Shown piece after piece: positions 10,686 to 22,560 of a DNA stretch of 64,000 bases. The DNA is taken from NCBI GenBank assembly GCA_031253795.1, contig JAIRVR010000030.1:1-64000 (forward strand). The letters run 5' to 3'. The notes below the pieces were generated by a model. The model searched no databases. It was given only the letters and a program-made list of their open reading frames with translations, and had not been told where the DNA came from. The stretch is from Burkholderiaceae bacterium (GTDB lineage Bacteria > Pseudomonadota > Gammaproteobacteria > Burkholderiales > Burkholderiaceae_C). The position numbers and the translations under genes were made by a program. The stretch's first letter is position 1; the number at the start of each line of letters is the position of its first letter.

Positions 10686-12298
10686 AGGCCTCCATTGTCC
10701 AGTCCCCGACCCGCCGGCTCCGCCGGTAGCACCTCAAAGAACGCATAGACATAGGGTTGTGGCCGCAGAAAACGCCACCCCGAGCGCTGCACCGTGATGA
10801 CCCGGGGCTCCTGCGGCAGTCCCAGGCCCGCCAGCCAGCCGCGCGCCTGCTGCTCGCAGGAGCGTGACTGGGGCGTGGGTCCTGGCGTGCCCGTGGCCGG
10901 GCCGCGCGGGCACAGCAGCAGACCGGCCTGGTGGCGCCAGTCCAACGGAGCCAGCACACGCGCGTATTCGCCATCGGGCAGATTGGGCACGGTACGCAGA
11001 TGGGGCTGGGCATAGAAGGACAGCATGGCGCTTTCCGCCCAGTCTCCTCCCACCCACTGCAGGGGCTGGCCCGGATGGCGCTGCTCCCAGGACTGGACGA
11101 TGGCCCGGGCCGCCTCGGGGGCCGGACGGTAATAGTCGGAGTTGCGGTTGCGCGCATTGCCCACGCCCACCGCCAGGCCGATCACGAGGACCAAGGCCAG
11201 GCTGGGCCACCAGGCCCGGCCCAGCGCCGCCAGAACGGCTTCGGTGGCTGCGGGTGCCTCGGCATCGAGGTTGCGCAGCCACAGCAGCGCAAAGGCATAG
11301 CCGATGGGAATGGCCCAGGGCGTGGACAGCTCGACCACGCCCGTGGCGCCAAAGGCCAGCGTCGTCAGCCAGGGCATCAGGGCCAGCCAGAACAGCACGT
11401 CGCCCCGCCCCTGCCAAGCCCAGCTGAGGCGCAGAAAGCGCATGCAGGCACGCGGCCAAGACATGCCGGTCTGCCGTGCGTGCACGAAGCCATAGACCAG
11501 GCAGACGGCCAGCCAGGCCGGCAGCCAATAGAAGATGGGCGACAGCGCAAAGCGCAGCACATAGCCCCAGACCACCCTGCCACCGCCCTGGTCCATGGCA
11601 TAGCCCAGGGTCACCCAGTCGTGGTGGGCGATCCATGCCACATGCGGTGCCAGACCCAGCCCGAAGGCCGCCAGCGCCACATAGGGCTTCGGCGTCAGCA
11701 GCCACTGCCGGCCCTGGGATGTCAGGAAGATGGGCAGCAGAAAGCCGGCCAGGAACACACCGCTGTAGTACTTGCTCAGCATGCAGGCGGCCGACACCAG
11801 GCCCAGGCCCACGCTGCAGGCCAGTCCGCGGCCGCCCTTTTCCTGCCAGCTGGCCATCAGCAGAGCCGCGGCCCAGGGCCACAGGGACAGCAACTGGCTG
11901 TTGGCATTGAACTTGCCCGCCAGCGTCGTATAGGGAAAGCACCAGAGCAGCAGGGCCGCACCCAGCGGCGCCAGGCGCTGCAGGCCCAGGCGCCGGCCCA
12001 GCACATAGACACCCCAGATGCCCACGCCCACATTGGCATAGGACAGCAGGCGATAAAAGCCGTCCGTCTGGGGAAAGACCATGAACCACAGGCCCACGAC
12101 CCAGGCAAAGAAAGGCGGATGCTTTTGCGTGCCGAGCTGCAGCGGCTGCGACCAGGCATAGTTCTCCAGCATGTCGTGGTAGCCGTCGAGGTTGCCGTTG
12201 GCCAGCCAGGACACCAGGGTCCAGGCCAGGCAGGCCAGGGTCACCATCCAGAGCGTGCGTACGCCTGCTGTGGCAGCTGGAGGGGAAGAGGGGTTCAT
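10682..12298 (-). CDS. GT39/ArnT-like polyprenyl-phosphate sugar transferase, membrane protein
   Basis: About 538 residues with some ten predicted membrane helices and a C-terminal periplasmic domain (from about residue 385). The first periplasmic loop has the GT39/ArnT-type pattern with Asp, Glu-Asn and KHPPFFAWV near residues 40-70, where these enzymes bind the lipid-linked donor. Such proteins move a sugar from undecaprenyl phosphate to lipid A (ArnT, FlmK) or other surface acceptors. First gene of a coupled operon with GT2, GtrA and NaxD-like genes. The start at 12298 gives MNPSSPP; a start at 12319 (MLQRTAR) is possible and neither has a good ribosome site. Confidence 0.82.
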   Translation of the reverse strand: MNPSSPPAATAGVRTLWMVTLACLAWTLVSWLANGNLDGYHDMLENYAWSQPLQLGTQKHPPFFAWVVGLWFMVFPQTDGFYRLLSYANVGVGIWGVYVLGRRLGLQRLAPLGAALLLWCFPYTTLAGKFNANSQLLSLWPWAAALLMASWQEKGGRGLACSVGLGLVSAACMLSKYYSGVFLAGFLLPIFLTSQGRQWLLTPKPYVALAAFGLGLAPHVAWIAHHDWVTLGYAMDQGGGRVVWGYVLRFALSPIFYWLPAWLAVCLVYGFVHARQTGMSWPRACMRFLRLSWAWQGRGDVLFWLALMPWLTTLAFGATGVVELSTPWAIPIGYAFALLWLRNLDAEAPAATEAVLAALGRAWWPSLALVLVIGLAVGVGNARNRNSDYYRPAPEAARAIVQSWEQRHPGQPLQWVGGDWAESAMLSFYAQPHLRTVPNLPDGEYARVLAPLDWRHQAGLLLCPRGPATGTPGPTPQSRSCEQQARGWLAGLGLPQEPRVITVQRSGWRFLRPQPYVYAFFEVLPAEPAGRGLDNGGL

Positions 12299-12404
12299 GC
12301 GGGCCGTTCGCTGCAGCAAAACATGGCCGGCATTGTAGAGAGCGCTAGCTGTTCATACGCTTAACTGCAATATCAATGCGATGGACAGCCCGGTGCTCGA
12401 TATT

Positions 12405-13355
12405 TCATGTCATGAGCGCCACGGCGGCGGAAAAACTCAAAAAGGCCAGCGCCGTGGACACCAGGATGATGCGGGCCACACGCCCGCCATGGGCGCCAAA
12501 GCGCTCGGTAAGCAGTGAGACATTGCTGGCGCTGGGCAGGGCGGCCACCAGGACCAGCACCACCAGGGCCTCCTCTTCCAGGCCCATGCCGCAGGCAATG
12601 GCCAGCCGTCCCACCGCCCAGACCAGCAGGGGATGGACCAGCAGCTTGGCCAGGGCCACGGGCACATAGTCGCGCGCGGCCACGCGCTCGTGGCTGTTCA
12701 TCTGCGAGCGTGCCAATACCGCACCGATGGTGAACAAGGCCACGGGCGAGGCGGCTGCGGCCAGCATGGCCACCGTCCTGTCCAGCGGGCCGGGCAGGGC
12801 CCAGCCCGCGGCCGATGCCAGGCCGCCCAGCACGATGGACCACGGCATGGGATTGGCCACCATGCCCGCGAACGCGCGCCGCAGGGTGACGGCCACGCCA
12901 TGGGCCCCTGCCACGCCCAGACGCGACAGGCCTATGCACAGCGAGGTGGTGACCACCATGTCGATGGCCATGGTCACGATGACGGGCCCCGCGCTTTGCG
13001 CGCCCAGCAGAGCCACGAGCATAGGCACGCCCATGAAGCCCGTATTGGGAAAGGCCGCCACCAGGGCGCCGAAGGCTGCATCGTTCCAGCCCACGCGCCG
13101 CAGGGTGAGCGCCACCGTGGCCGCCACCATGAGCAGGGCGCACAGCAGGTAAACCGCCGTCACTCGGCCATCCAGCAACTGGGCAATCGGCGTTTGCGCC
13201 CCGAAGCGGAACAGCATGCAGGGCAGGGCGAAATACAGGACGAAGGCATTGAGCCCCGGAATCGCCCCCTGTGGAAGCACGCCGCGCCAGGTGGCGAGGA
13301 AGCCGCAGGCCACGAGGGCGAAAAAGGGAAAGGTGATGGACAGGATGGACAGCAC
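12405..13355 (-). CDS. AEC-family transporter (auxin efflux carrier / malonate transporter type)
   Basis: A 316-residue inner membrane protein with about ten hydrophobic helices in two repeats of five, the layout of the auxin-efflux-carrier (AEC/MdcF) family of anion or organic-acid carriers. Family-like features include the AFPNTGFMGVPM turn near residue 105 and the matching LPSASNVSLLTERFG turn near residue 275, one in each repeat. Bacterial members move malonate, malate or other anions. It stands alone between the GT operon and the roadblock gene, with no catabolic partner, so the substrate is unknown. Confidence 0.88.
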   Translation of the reverse strand: MLSILSITFPFFALVACGFLATWRGVLPQGAIPGLNAFVLYFALPCMLFRFGAQTPIAQLLDGRVTAVYLLCALLMVAATVALTLRRVGWNDAAFGALVAAFPNTGFMGVPMLVALLGAQSAGPVIVTMAIDMVVTTSLCIGLSRLGVAGAHGVAVTLRRAFAGMVANPMPWSIVLGGLASAAGWALPGPLDRTVAMLAAAASPVALFTIGAVLARSQMNSHERVAARDYVPVALAKLLVHPLLVWAVGRLAIACGMGLEEEALVVLVLVAALPSASNVSLLTERFGAHGGRVARIILVSTALAFLSFSAAVALMT

Positions 13356-13418
13356 GCCGGCGATTCTGGCAGCAAGCGGGCCACCAGGTGCATGACGGGA
13401 CTCCGCCGGCCCCGGCGG

Positions 13419-13817
13419 CTATCCGCGCAACTGGCTCGCCACCTCGGCTGCTGCCCACAAGGCGCGCCCCAGCAGCATGTTGTCGTCGATCACCAAACAG
13501 ATGATGGCCGGCTGGTCGCCCCCCACCGCCTGGAAAAGCAGGGTGCCCATTTCGGTTTCGCAGCGCAGGCGCCGGCACGCGCCGTGCCCGGTTTCCAGCG
13601 CCGCGGACCCGGCCAGGGCCATCAGTGACGCGGTCAGGGCCGGCAGGCGCTCGGCCAGCCAGGCGCTGCGCCCGTGCAGGGAGGCGATCTCGCGGCCATC
13701 GGGCGTGCACAGCAAGGCCAGGTGCACACCGTCCATCGGTTCCACCACGCGCTTCAGGGCCTCGGTCGCCCTGCGGACCAGGCTGTCGGGAATCAAGGGA
13801 GGCGTCGATGTCTTCAT
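13419..13817 (-). CDS. Roadblock/LC7-domain protein, orphan
   Basis: A 132-residue protein fitting one roadblock/LC7 fold. Such small proteins usually form dimers and regulate small GTPases (MglB with MglA) or sit in two-component-like clusters. The VDGVHLALL-type second strand (here MDGVHLALLCTPDGREIAS, about residues 28-46) and the C-terminal IICLVIDDN strand fit the family. The start at 13817 has GGAG 6 bases upstream; the ATG at 13829 has none. There is no GTPase gene nearby. The promoter region upstream is unusually AT-rich with a clean inverted repeat at 13874-13889. Confidence 0.65.
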   Translation of the reverse strand: MKTSTPPLIPDSLVRRATEALKRVVEPMDGVHLALLCTPDGREIASLHGRSAWLAERLPALTASLMALAGSAALETGHGACRRLRCETEMGTLLFQAVGGDQPAIICLVIDDNMLLGRALWAAAEVASQLRG

Positions 13818-13873
13818 GTCAGGCTCCATCGGGCAAGCGATTTCGTTCCCGCATCAATTCATAGTCAAATTGA

Positions 13874-13889
13874 ATTGAAATTTTTCAAT
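13874..13889. promoter_or_regulatory. AT-rich inverted repeat in the roadblock/rep promoter gap
   Basis: ATTGAAA-TT-TTTCAAT, perfect 7-bp arms, within the 308-bp gap 13818-14125 between the divergent roadblock gene and rep. The stretch about 13855-13960 is much AT-richer than its surroundings and contains no gene. It is probably an operator or promoter element for the roadblock gene about 57 bp away. Confidence 0.45.
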
Positions 13890-14125
13890 CAATAGTTGAT
13901 GCTACATGTTGAAAATAGTTTGTGCATATTGATCCGGCAAGAAAAATGTGAATTTTTATGACGCCACGCCTCGAGCAAGGCCGCGGCATGGTTGCCGGCC
14001 CCAGGGACGCCGCAGCCCTTTGTCACTGAATCCCTGAGGCGTTTACATGCGCTCCATCGCGCTGCGCCCTGAGGCTGTATGCTCGCGCTTCCTCAGACTT
14101 ACCCGCTTTTTCGCGCAACTGCCCC

Positions 14126-16195
<2,070 letters not shown>

Positions 16196-16213
16196 ATTCA
16201 GAAAGACAAGCCC

Positions 16214-16690
16214 ATGCGTTTTCACCGCACCGCTATCGGCCTGGCCCTGCTGGCAGCCTCTGCGGCCTTCGCCGACACCACCACCGCCAGCAAGACTGCG
16301 CCGGCCGCAGCCGCAACGACAACCGCTCCCGCCACCGCGCGCCCTGGCTGCCCTCAGGACAGCAGCATGGGTGACAGCCAGTTGCTGGGCGAGTGGACGG
16401 GCTCCATCGAAGGACTGGCCCAGACGGTTCGCCTGCAGCTGGACACCCATCCGCAATGGAAGGGCACGGTCAAGGGCACGATAGAGCGCGGCGCCAGCAA
16501 GCGCCCCATGGTCGGCGATGTGGCCGACGGCAGCGTGACGCTGGAGGAAAGCGCCGACGGCAAGCGCATCACCGCCACCTGGCTCGGCGATGTCGTCGAA
16601 GGCAGCTGCGCCCGCGAGATCCGCGGCGACTACATCGAGGGCGAATCCACGGCGCCCCGCCCCTTCGTGCTGCGCAAAACTAGCCCTTGA
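16214..16690 (+). CDS. Small exported protein of unknown function
   Basis: A 158-residue protein with a Sec signal peptide (MRFHRTAIGLALLAASAAFA), then a Thr/Ala-rich stretch to about residue 45 and a compact domain with two cysteines (about 47 and 136). Alternating polar and hydrophobic residues in the second half (RLQLDTHPQWKGTVKGTI) suggest a beta-rich fold. It begins 18 bp after rep and ends 29 bp before pldA, so it may be cotranscribed with the phospholipase. I do not recognise the family and assign no function. Confidence 0.75.
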   Translation: MRFHRTAIGLALLAASAAFADTTTASKTAPAAAATTTAPATARPGCPQDSSMGDSQLLGEWTGSIEGLAQTVRLQLDTHPQWKGTVKGTIERGASKRPMVGDVADGSVTLEESADGKRITATWLGDVVEGSCAREIRGDYIEGESTAPRPFVLRKTSP

Positions 16691-16719
16691 ACCTCGGCCC
16701 ACCGACCGGACCCTTTCGC

Positions 16720-17943
16720 ATGACGAATCCTGCACACCTGGATCGCCGCAAGGCCCTGCCCTGCCATCCCACCTCCCTGCAATGGGCCCTGGCCCTGGGC
16801 CTGGGCGCAGCCCCCTGGATCGCCCAGGCCCAGACCCCGAATCCGGCCCGCCCCATGGCCGAGGATGCCTGGCGCCAGTGCGCCGCCACGACGGACAACC
16901 AGTCCCGCCTGGCCTGCTTCGATACCTGGGCACAGCAGCAGCAGCCCCTGGTCGCGCCGCCGGCCACGGGATGGAGTGCCCCGGCCGCCAGCGCAAGCAC
17001 CGATCCCGGCGCCGCAACGGCCCCAGCCGCCCTGGCCGTCGCCGACAGCGGACAGGGCCTGGCCCTGCCCACCACGCCCACCAACGGCGGCTGTCGCGAT
17101 CCGCGCTACAGCGAGATCTCGCGCTTTTACGAACTGGAGCCCGGCAGCGACTGCGGCACCTTCAGCTTCCGCGGCTACCGGCCCATGTCGGTGTCCGTGG
17201 TCACGGCCGACCATGTCAACCAGCAGCCCTCGTCTCCTGGCAAGCAGGCTTCGCAGTACCAGCCCTACAAGACCGAGGAAATGCGCGTGCAGCTGTCGGT
17301 GCGCACCAAGGTCGCCCAGGGCCTGCTGACCGGCGACACCTCGGCCGGCAAGGACTCGCTGTGGTTCGGCTACACCCAGCAGTCGTACTGGCAGCTGTTC
17401 AGCCCCGCCATCTCGCGCCCCTTCCGCAACACGGACCACGAGCCAGAGATCTTCTACGTCTACCCCACGGACGCCCAGTTGCCCTTTGGCTGGCGCTGGC
17501 GCTACAGCGGCGTCGGCCTGGCCCACCAGTCCAACGGCCAGAGCGACCCGCTGTCGCGCAGCTGGAACCGCTGGTATGTGATGACAGGCTTCGAGCTGGG
17601 CAACCGCTGGCAGCTGCATGCCAAGGCCTGGCAGCGCATCCGCGAAAGCGCCGAGAACGACGACAACCCGCACATCCAGGACTACATCGGCCGGGGCGAG
17701 GTACGCCTGGGCTGGAATATGGACCAGCACAACTACCTGGGCTTCACGGCGCGCGGCTCGCTGGGCCAGGGTCGGGGCTCGGGCCGCCTCGAATGGCTGC
17801 GCACCCTAGGCGAAGGCTGGAACGGTGGCAAGAGCAATTTGCGGCTGCATGTCCAGCTTTTCAGCGGATACGGCGACAGCCTGATCGATTACAACTACAA
17901 GCGCACCGTGCTCAGCGTGGGCCTGAGTCTGCTGGACTTCTAG
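16720..17943 (+). CDS. pldA: Outer membrane phospholipase A1 (OMPLA)
   Basis: A 407-residue outer membrane enzyme that hydrolyses phospholipids that reach the outer leaflet, keeping the asymmetry of the membrane. The catalytic triad is readable: His269 and Ser271 in GLAHQSNGQS, and Asn283 twelve residues later, the same spacing as His142/Ser144/Asn156 of E. coli OMPLA. A signal peptide ends near residue 38. About 80 residues of Gln/Ala/Pro-rich sequence then precede the beta-barrel, longer than in E. coli and typical of beta-proteobacterial members. The ATG at 16720 is preferred to the in-frame TTG at 16687. Confidence 0.94.
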   Translation: MTNPAHLDRRKALPCHPTSLQWALALGLGAAPWIAQAQTPNPARPMAEDAWRQCAATTDNQSRLACFDTWAQQQQPLVAPPATGWSAPAASASTDPGAATAPAALAVADSGQGLALPTTPTNGGCRDPRYSEISRFYELEPGSDCGTFSFRGYRPMSVSVVTADHVNQQPSSPGKQASQYQPYKTEEMRVQLSVRTKVAQGLLTGDTSAGKDSLWFGYTQQSYWQLFSPAISRPFRNTDHEPEIFYVYPTDAQLPFGWRWRYSGVGLAHQSNGQSDPLSRSWNRWYVMTGFELGNRWQLHAKAWQRIRESAENDDNPHIQDYIGRGEVRLGWNMDQHNYLGFTARGSLGQGRGSGRLEWLRTLGEGWNGGKSNLRLHVQLFSGYGDSLIDYNYKRTVLSVGLSLLDF

Positions 17944-18015
17944 CAGCGGCCGCCTGGGCGGCTTCCCCGCGAAGCGACTCTTGCCCGGCGTTCCTGTCAA
18001 GGGAACGCGCCGGCT
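17943..18015. repeat. Dispersed intergenic repeat, degenerate copy 2
   Basis: Shares CTTGC..GGCGT.CCTG and GGGA.CGCGCCGG, in order, with the second half of the copy at 38582-38712. It lacks the CCCCCTCTCT/GGGAGGGGG first half. It directly follows the pldA stop. Confidence 0.45.
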
Positions 18016-18130
18016 CGCCGTGCCGCGCCCCGCAGGCGCGGCCATTGCCAGCGCCGAGGGCCATGCGTCAGAATGCACCCACGCCCGGCTGCGGCCGGGC
18101 TCCGCCCCATCACGAGCCCCAAGGACCGCC

Positions 18131-18553
18131 ATGGATCTGCAATACCAGCTCAAGGCCGGCAGCTACTGCCTGTATGACATGCGCGAGACGCCCAGCGCCA
18201 TCACCGGCGAGCGCCGCTGCAGGCTGCGGACCGAGCTGGTGGCCATCGCCTTCGATCTGGTCACCGGCCAGGTCCATGAACATGGCTCGCCCACGCGCAT
18301 CCACTCCTGGGCCCTGAGCACGCGCCGGCGGCTGCGCGCGGCCGGCGACTGGGAGCAGGCCGACAGCATCGTGGTCGTATCCGGCCCCCTGCCTGTGGAT
18401 GAAATCAACAAATGCCTGGGCATCCGCGGCTACTGCCGCCGCATGTTCCAGCGCCTGTCCACCCTGCCCCACGGCAAGCTGCAGCCGCATGCGCACGGCG
18501 CCGGCGCCCATGGGGGCCGCTACCAGGACCGCCAGCAGCGCCGCGCCGCCTGA
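18131..18553 (+). CDS. Conserved-looking hypothetical protein
   Basis: A 140-residue cytoplasmic-looking protein with no signal peptide or membrane helix. It opens with MDLQYQLKAGSYCLYDMRE, has a mixed alpha/beta middle and a basic, His/Gly-rich tail (about residues 117-140). Codon use and third-position GC match its neighbours. It is monocistronic, convergent with the universal stress protein 25 bp downstream. I do not recognise a family; a DNA- or RNA-binding role would be a guess from the basic tail only. Confidence 0.65.
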   Translation: MDLQYQLKAGSYCLYDMRETPSAITGERRCRLRTELVAIAFDLVTGQVHEHGSPTRIHSWALSTRRRLRAAGDWEQADSIVVVSGPLPVDEINKCLGIRGYCRRMFQRLSTLPHGKLQPHAHGAGAHGGRYQDRQQRRAA

Positions 18554-18578
18554 GTGCGGCCCGCCCAGGGCCTTGAGT

Positions 18579-20353
<1,775 letters not shown>

Positions 20354-20369
20354 GGTCAGGCCCGGCGGC

Positions 20370-21320
20370 TCAGGTCGCCAGGTCCTTGAGGGACCAGGAC
20401 ACGCCGGTCTCGAAGCCGGCGCGCATCTCGTCGGCCATGCGCTCCAGTTCATCGAGGAACAGCCGCATGGCCTCCGCCTTGGCGTATCCCGTGCGCTGGT
20501 ACAGACAGCTGGGCAGCTGGGCACCCGCGTCGTGCAGGGCGCGCCAGACCAGGCGGCCAGCTGCCACATCCTCGGCCACGTTGTCGGGCACCAGAAAGCC
20601 CAGGGCCAGGCTGCCAGCCACCAGGCGCCGAACCATGGGCACCGAGCCGGTTTCCACCAGCGGCCGCTGCTGGTGCAGGGCCGTTCCGTCCACCTGCTCC
20701 AGCATGCTGCGCAGCTCCATGCCGGGCGCCATCAGGATCAGCGGATAGTCCACGCAGTCGCGCAGCCGCAGCAGGCGCGGCCGGGTGCTCAGCGGATGGC
20801 CGGGGGCCATCACCGCCCCCAGGGGCTGGGGCCAGGCACGTACCTCCTGAACGCCGGGCGGCGGCGGCCGGCGCAGGCAATAGGCCACATCGATTTCACC
20901 CTGGGCCACACCGCGCAGCAGTTCCTCGCCCGTGCCCGAACGCACGCTGAAGCTGATGCCCGGATAGCGCGCATGCAGACTGGCGATCACCAGGGGAAGC
21001 AGGTATTCCGCCGTGGCATGCGACACGCCCACGCGCACATGGCCACGGCGCAGCGCACGCAGGTCCTCGACCTGGGCCAGCGCGTTGTCCACATCGCGCT
21101 GGCTGCGCCGCACGGCGGCCAGCATGATCTCGCCAGCCGTCGTCAGCTGCATGCCGCGTGGCAGGCGGTCGAACAGGGGCACACCGACCTGGGCTTCCAG
21201 ATTGAGAATCTGCTGGTTCACGGCCGCTGCCGTCAGGTGCAGGGTCACGGCGGCCTTGCGCACCGAGCCACGGCGTGCCACCTCGTCGAAACAGCGAAAG
21301 GCCTGGGAGATTGCCGGCAT
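20370..21320 (-). CDS. LysR-family transcriptional regulator
   Basis: A 316-residue LysR-type regulator: an N-terminal winged helix-turn-helix (about residues 5-65, with RGSVRKAAVTLHLTAAAVNQ as recognition region) and a periplasmic-binding-protein-like effector domain from about residue 90. It is divergent from the arylsulfotransferase-like gene that is coupled to a Bug protein, with 109 bp between starts, the classic layout for a LysR regulator of its neighbour. Its likely targets are therefore 21430-23567. The effector is unknown. Confidence 0.93.
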   Translation of the reverse strand: MPAISQAFRCFDEVARRGSVRKAAVTLHLTAAAVNQQILNLEAQVGVPLFDRLPRGMQLTTAGEIMLAAVRRSQRDVDNALAQVEDLRALRRGHVRVGVSHATAEYLLPLVIASLHARYPGISFSVRSGTGEELLRGVAQGEIDVAYCLRRPPPPGVQEVRAWPQPLGAVMAPGHPLSTRPRLLRLRDCVDYPLILMAPGMELRSMLEQVDGTALHQQRPLVETGSVPMVRRLVAGSLALGFLVPDNVAEDVAAGRLVWRALHDAGAQLPSCLYQRTGYAKAEAMRLFLDELERMADEMRAGFETGVSWSLKDLAT

Positions 21321-21429
21321 GGGTATGAGTGTAAATTTTTCTCTGACACCCAGTCCAAAACAAACAGCTATTCCTGACGCTTGCGACTGCCTAGAGTGGC
21401 GCCTGCCCTCTCATCCTGGAAAGCAGCCC

Positions 21430-22560
21430 ATGGCCAGCACCGTAGACCAAGTCACCCAGCGCCGGCGCGGCGCGGGACTCATCGCCCACGACCCGACCCT
21501 GTCGGCCGGGGGTTACACCCTCATCGCACCCCAGACGGCCGACGGCCATGTCTATCTGGTGGACATCGAAGGCCGCGTGGCCCACGAATGGAAACTGCCC
21601 GTGCGCGCGGGCCGCCATGCCGTCATCCTGCCCAACGGCAACCTGGGCTACAACGGCAACCATCCGCGCTCGCCCGACCGCTATGCGCCGTGGTCCATGT
21701 GGCATGGCGGCGACTTCTACGAGGTCACGCCGCAGGGCGACATCGTCTGGCGCCATGAGGACCCCGACCACCACCACGACGCACAGTGGCTGCCCAACGG
21801 CCACCTGCTCTATGCCGCCTGCGCGCCCGTGCCCGCTGGCTTCGCCGAGCGCGTGCCCGGTGGCACGGCGCATGGCGAAGGCGAGGTGATGTACGGCGAC
21901 GTGGTCCGCGAGGTGGACCGCGCCGGCCGCCTGGTCTGGGAGTGGAGGGCCTGGGAGCATCTTGATCCTGCCGCCTTTCCCATCCACCCCGGCTTTGGCC
22001 GCTACCACTGGCCGCTGGTCAACGGACTGGGCGTGACGGCCGACGGCAGCGTGCTGATGAGCCTGCGCACCACCTCCGGCATCATCGGCGTGGACAGGGC
22101 GACCGGAGCCGTGCGGCTGCACATTCCGCCCTCGGTGGTCTCGCACCAGCATGCGCCGGTGGCACTGGACAACGGCCACATCCTGGCCTTCGACAACGGC
22201 AATTTCCGCGAAGGCGCCCATGTGGCCTTCTCGCGCGTGGTCGAGATCGACCCCGCCGATCACCGCATCGTCTGGAGCTACCAGGACGAGATGGTCAACG
22301 CCTTCTACACGGCCTTCATGGGCAATGCCCAGCGCCTGTGGAACGGCAACACCCACATCACCGAATCGGCCACGGGCAGGCTGTTCGAGGTCACGCCCGA
22401 AGGCGAGGTGGTCTGGGAATACGTCCTGCCCTGGTTTGCCGAATACCCCGATGCCGCCGCCCGCCGTACGGGCCCCGGCCGGCTCAACAGCGTATTCCAG
22501 ACCTGGCGCTACCAGGCCAGCCAGTTGCCCTGGCTGCAGCGCGGCCGGAGGACGGCATGA
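21430..22560 (+). CDS. Arylsulfotransferase (ASST)-family protein, no signal peptide
   Basis: A 376-residue beta-propeller-like protein of the arylsulfotransferase superfamily: repeated blades with W-x-H/aromatic and NGN or NGH turns (LPNGNLGYNGNH, WLPNGHLLY, LDNGHILAFDNGN, LWNGNTHITES), with the last His in the place where ASST enzymes carry the catalytic His. Such enzymes move sulfate between phenolic compounds, but many relatives are uncharacterised. Unlike E. coli AssT it lacks a signal peptide, so it should act in the cytoplasm. The stop overlaps the next gene's start (ATGA), and a LysR regulator lies divergent, which suggests a small aromatic-compound operon. Confidence 0.75.
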   Translation: MASTVDQVTQRRRGAGLIAHDPTLSAGGYTLIAPQTADGHVYLVDIEGRVAHEWKLPVRAGRHAVILPNGNLGYNGNHPRSPDRYAPWSMWHGGDFYEVTPQGDIVWRHEDPDHHHDAQWLPNGHLLYAACAPVPAGFAERVPGGTAHGEGEVMYGDVVREVDRAGRLVWEWRAWEHLDPAAFPIHPGFGRYHWPLVNGLGVTADGSVLMSLRTTSGIIGVDRATGAVRLHIPPSVVSHQHAPVALDNGHILAFDNGNFREGAHVAFSRVVEIDPADHRIVWSYQDEMVNAFYTAFMGNAQRLWNGNTHITESATGRLFEVTPEGEVVWEYVLPWFAEYPDAAARRTGPGRLNSVFQTWRYQASQLPWLQRGRRTA

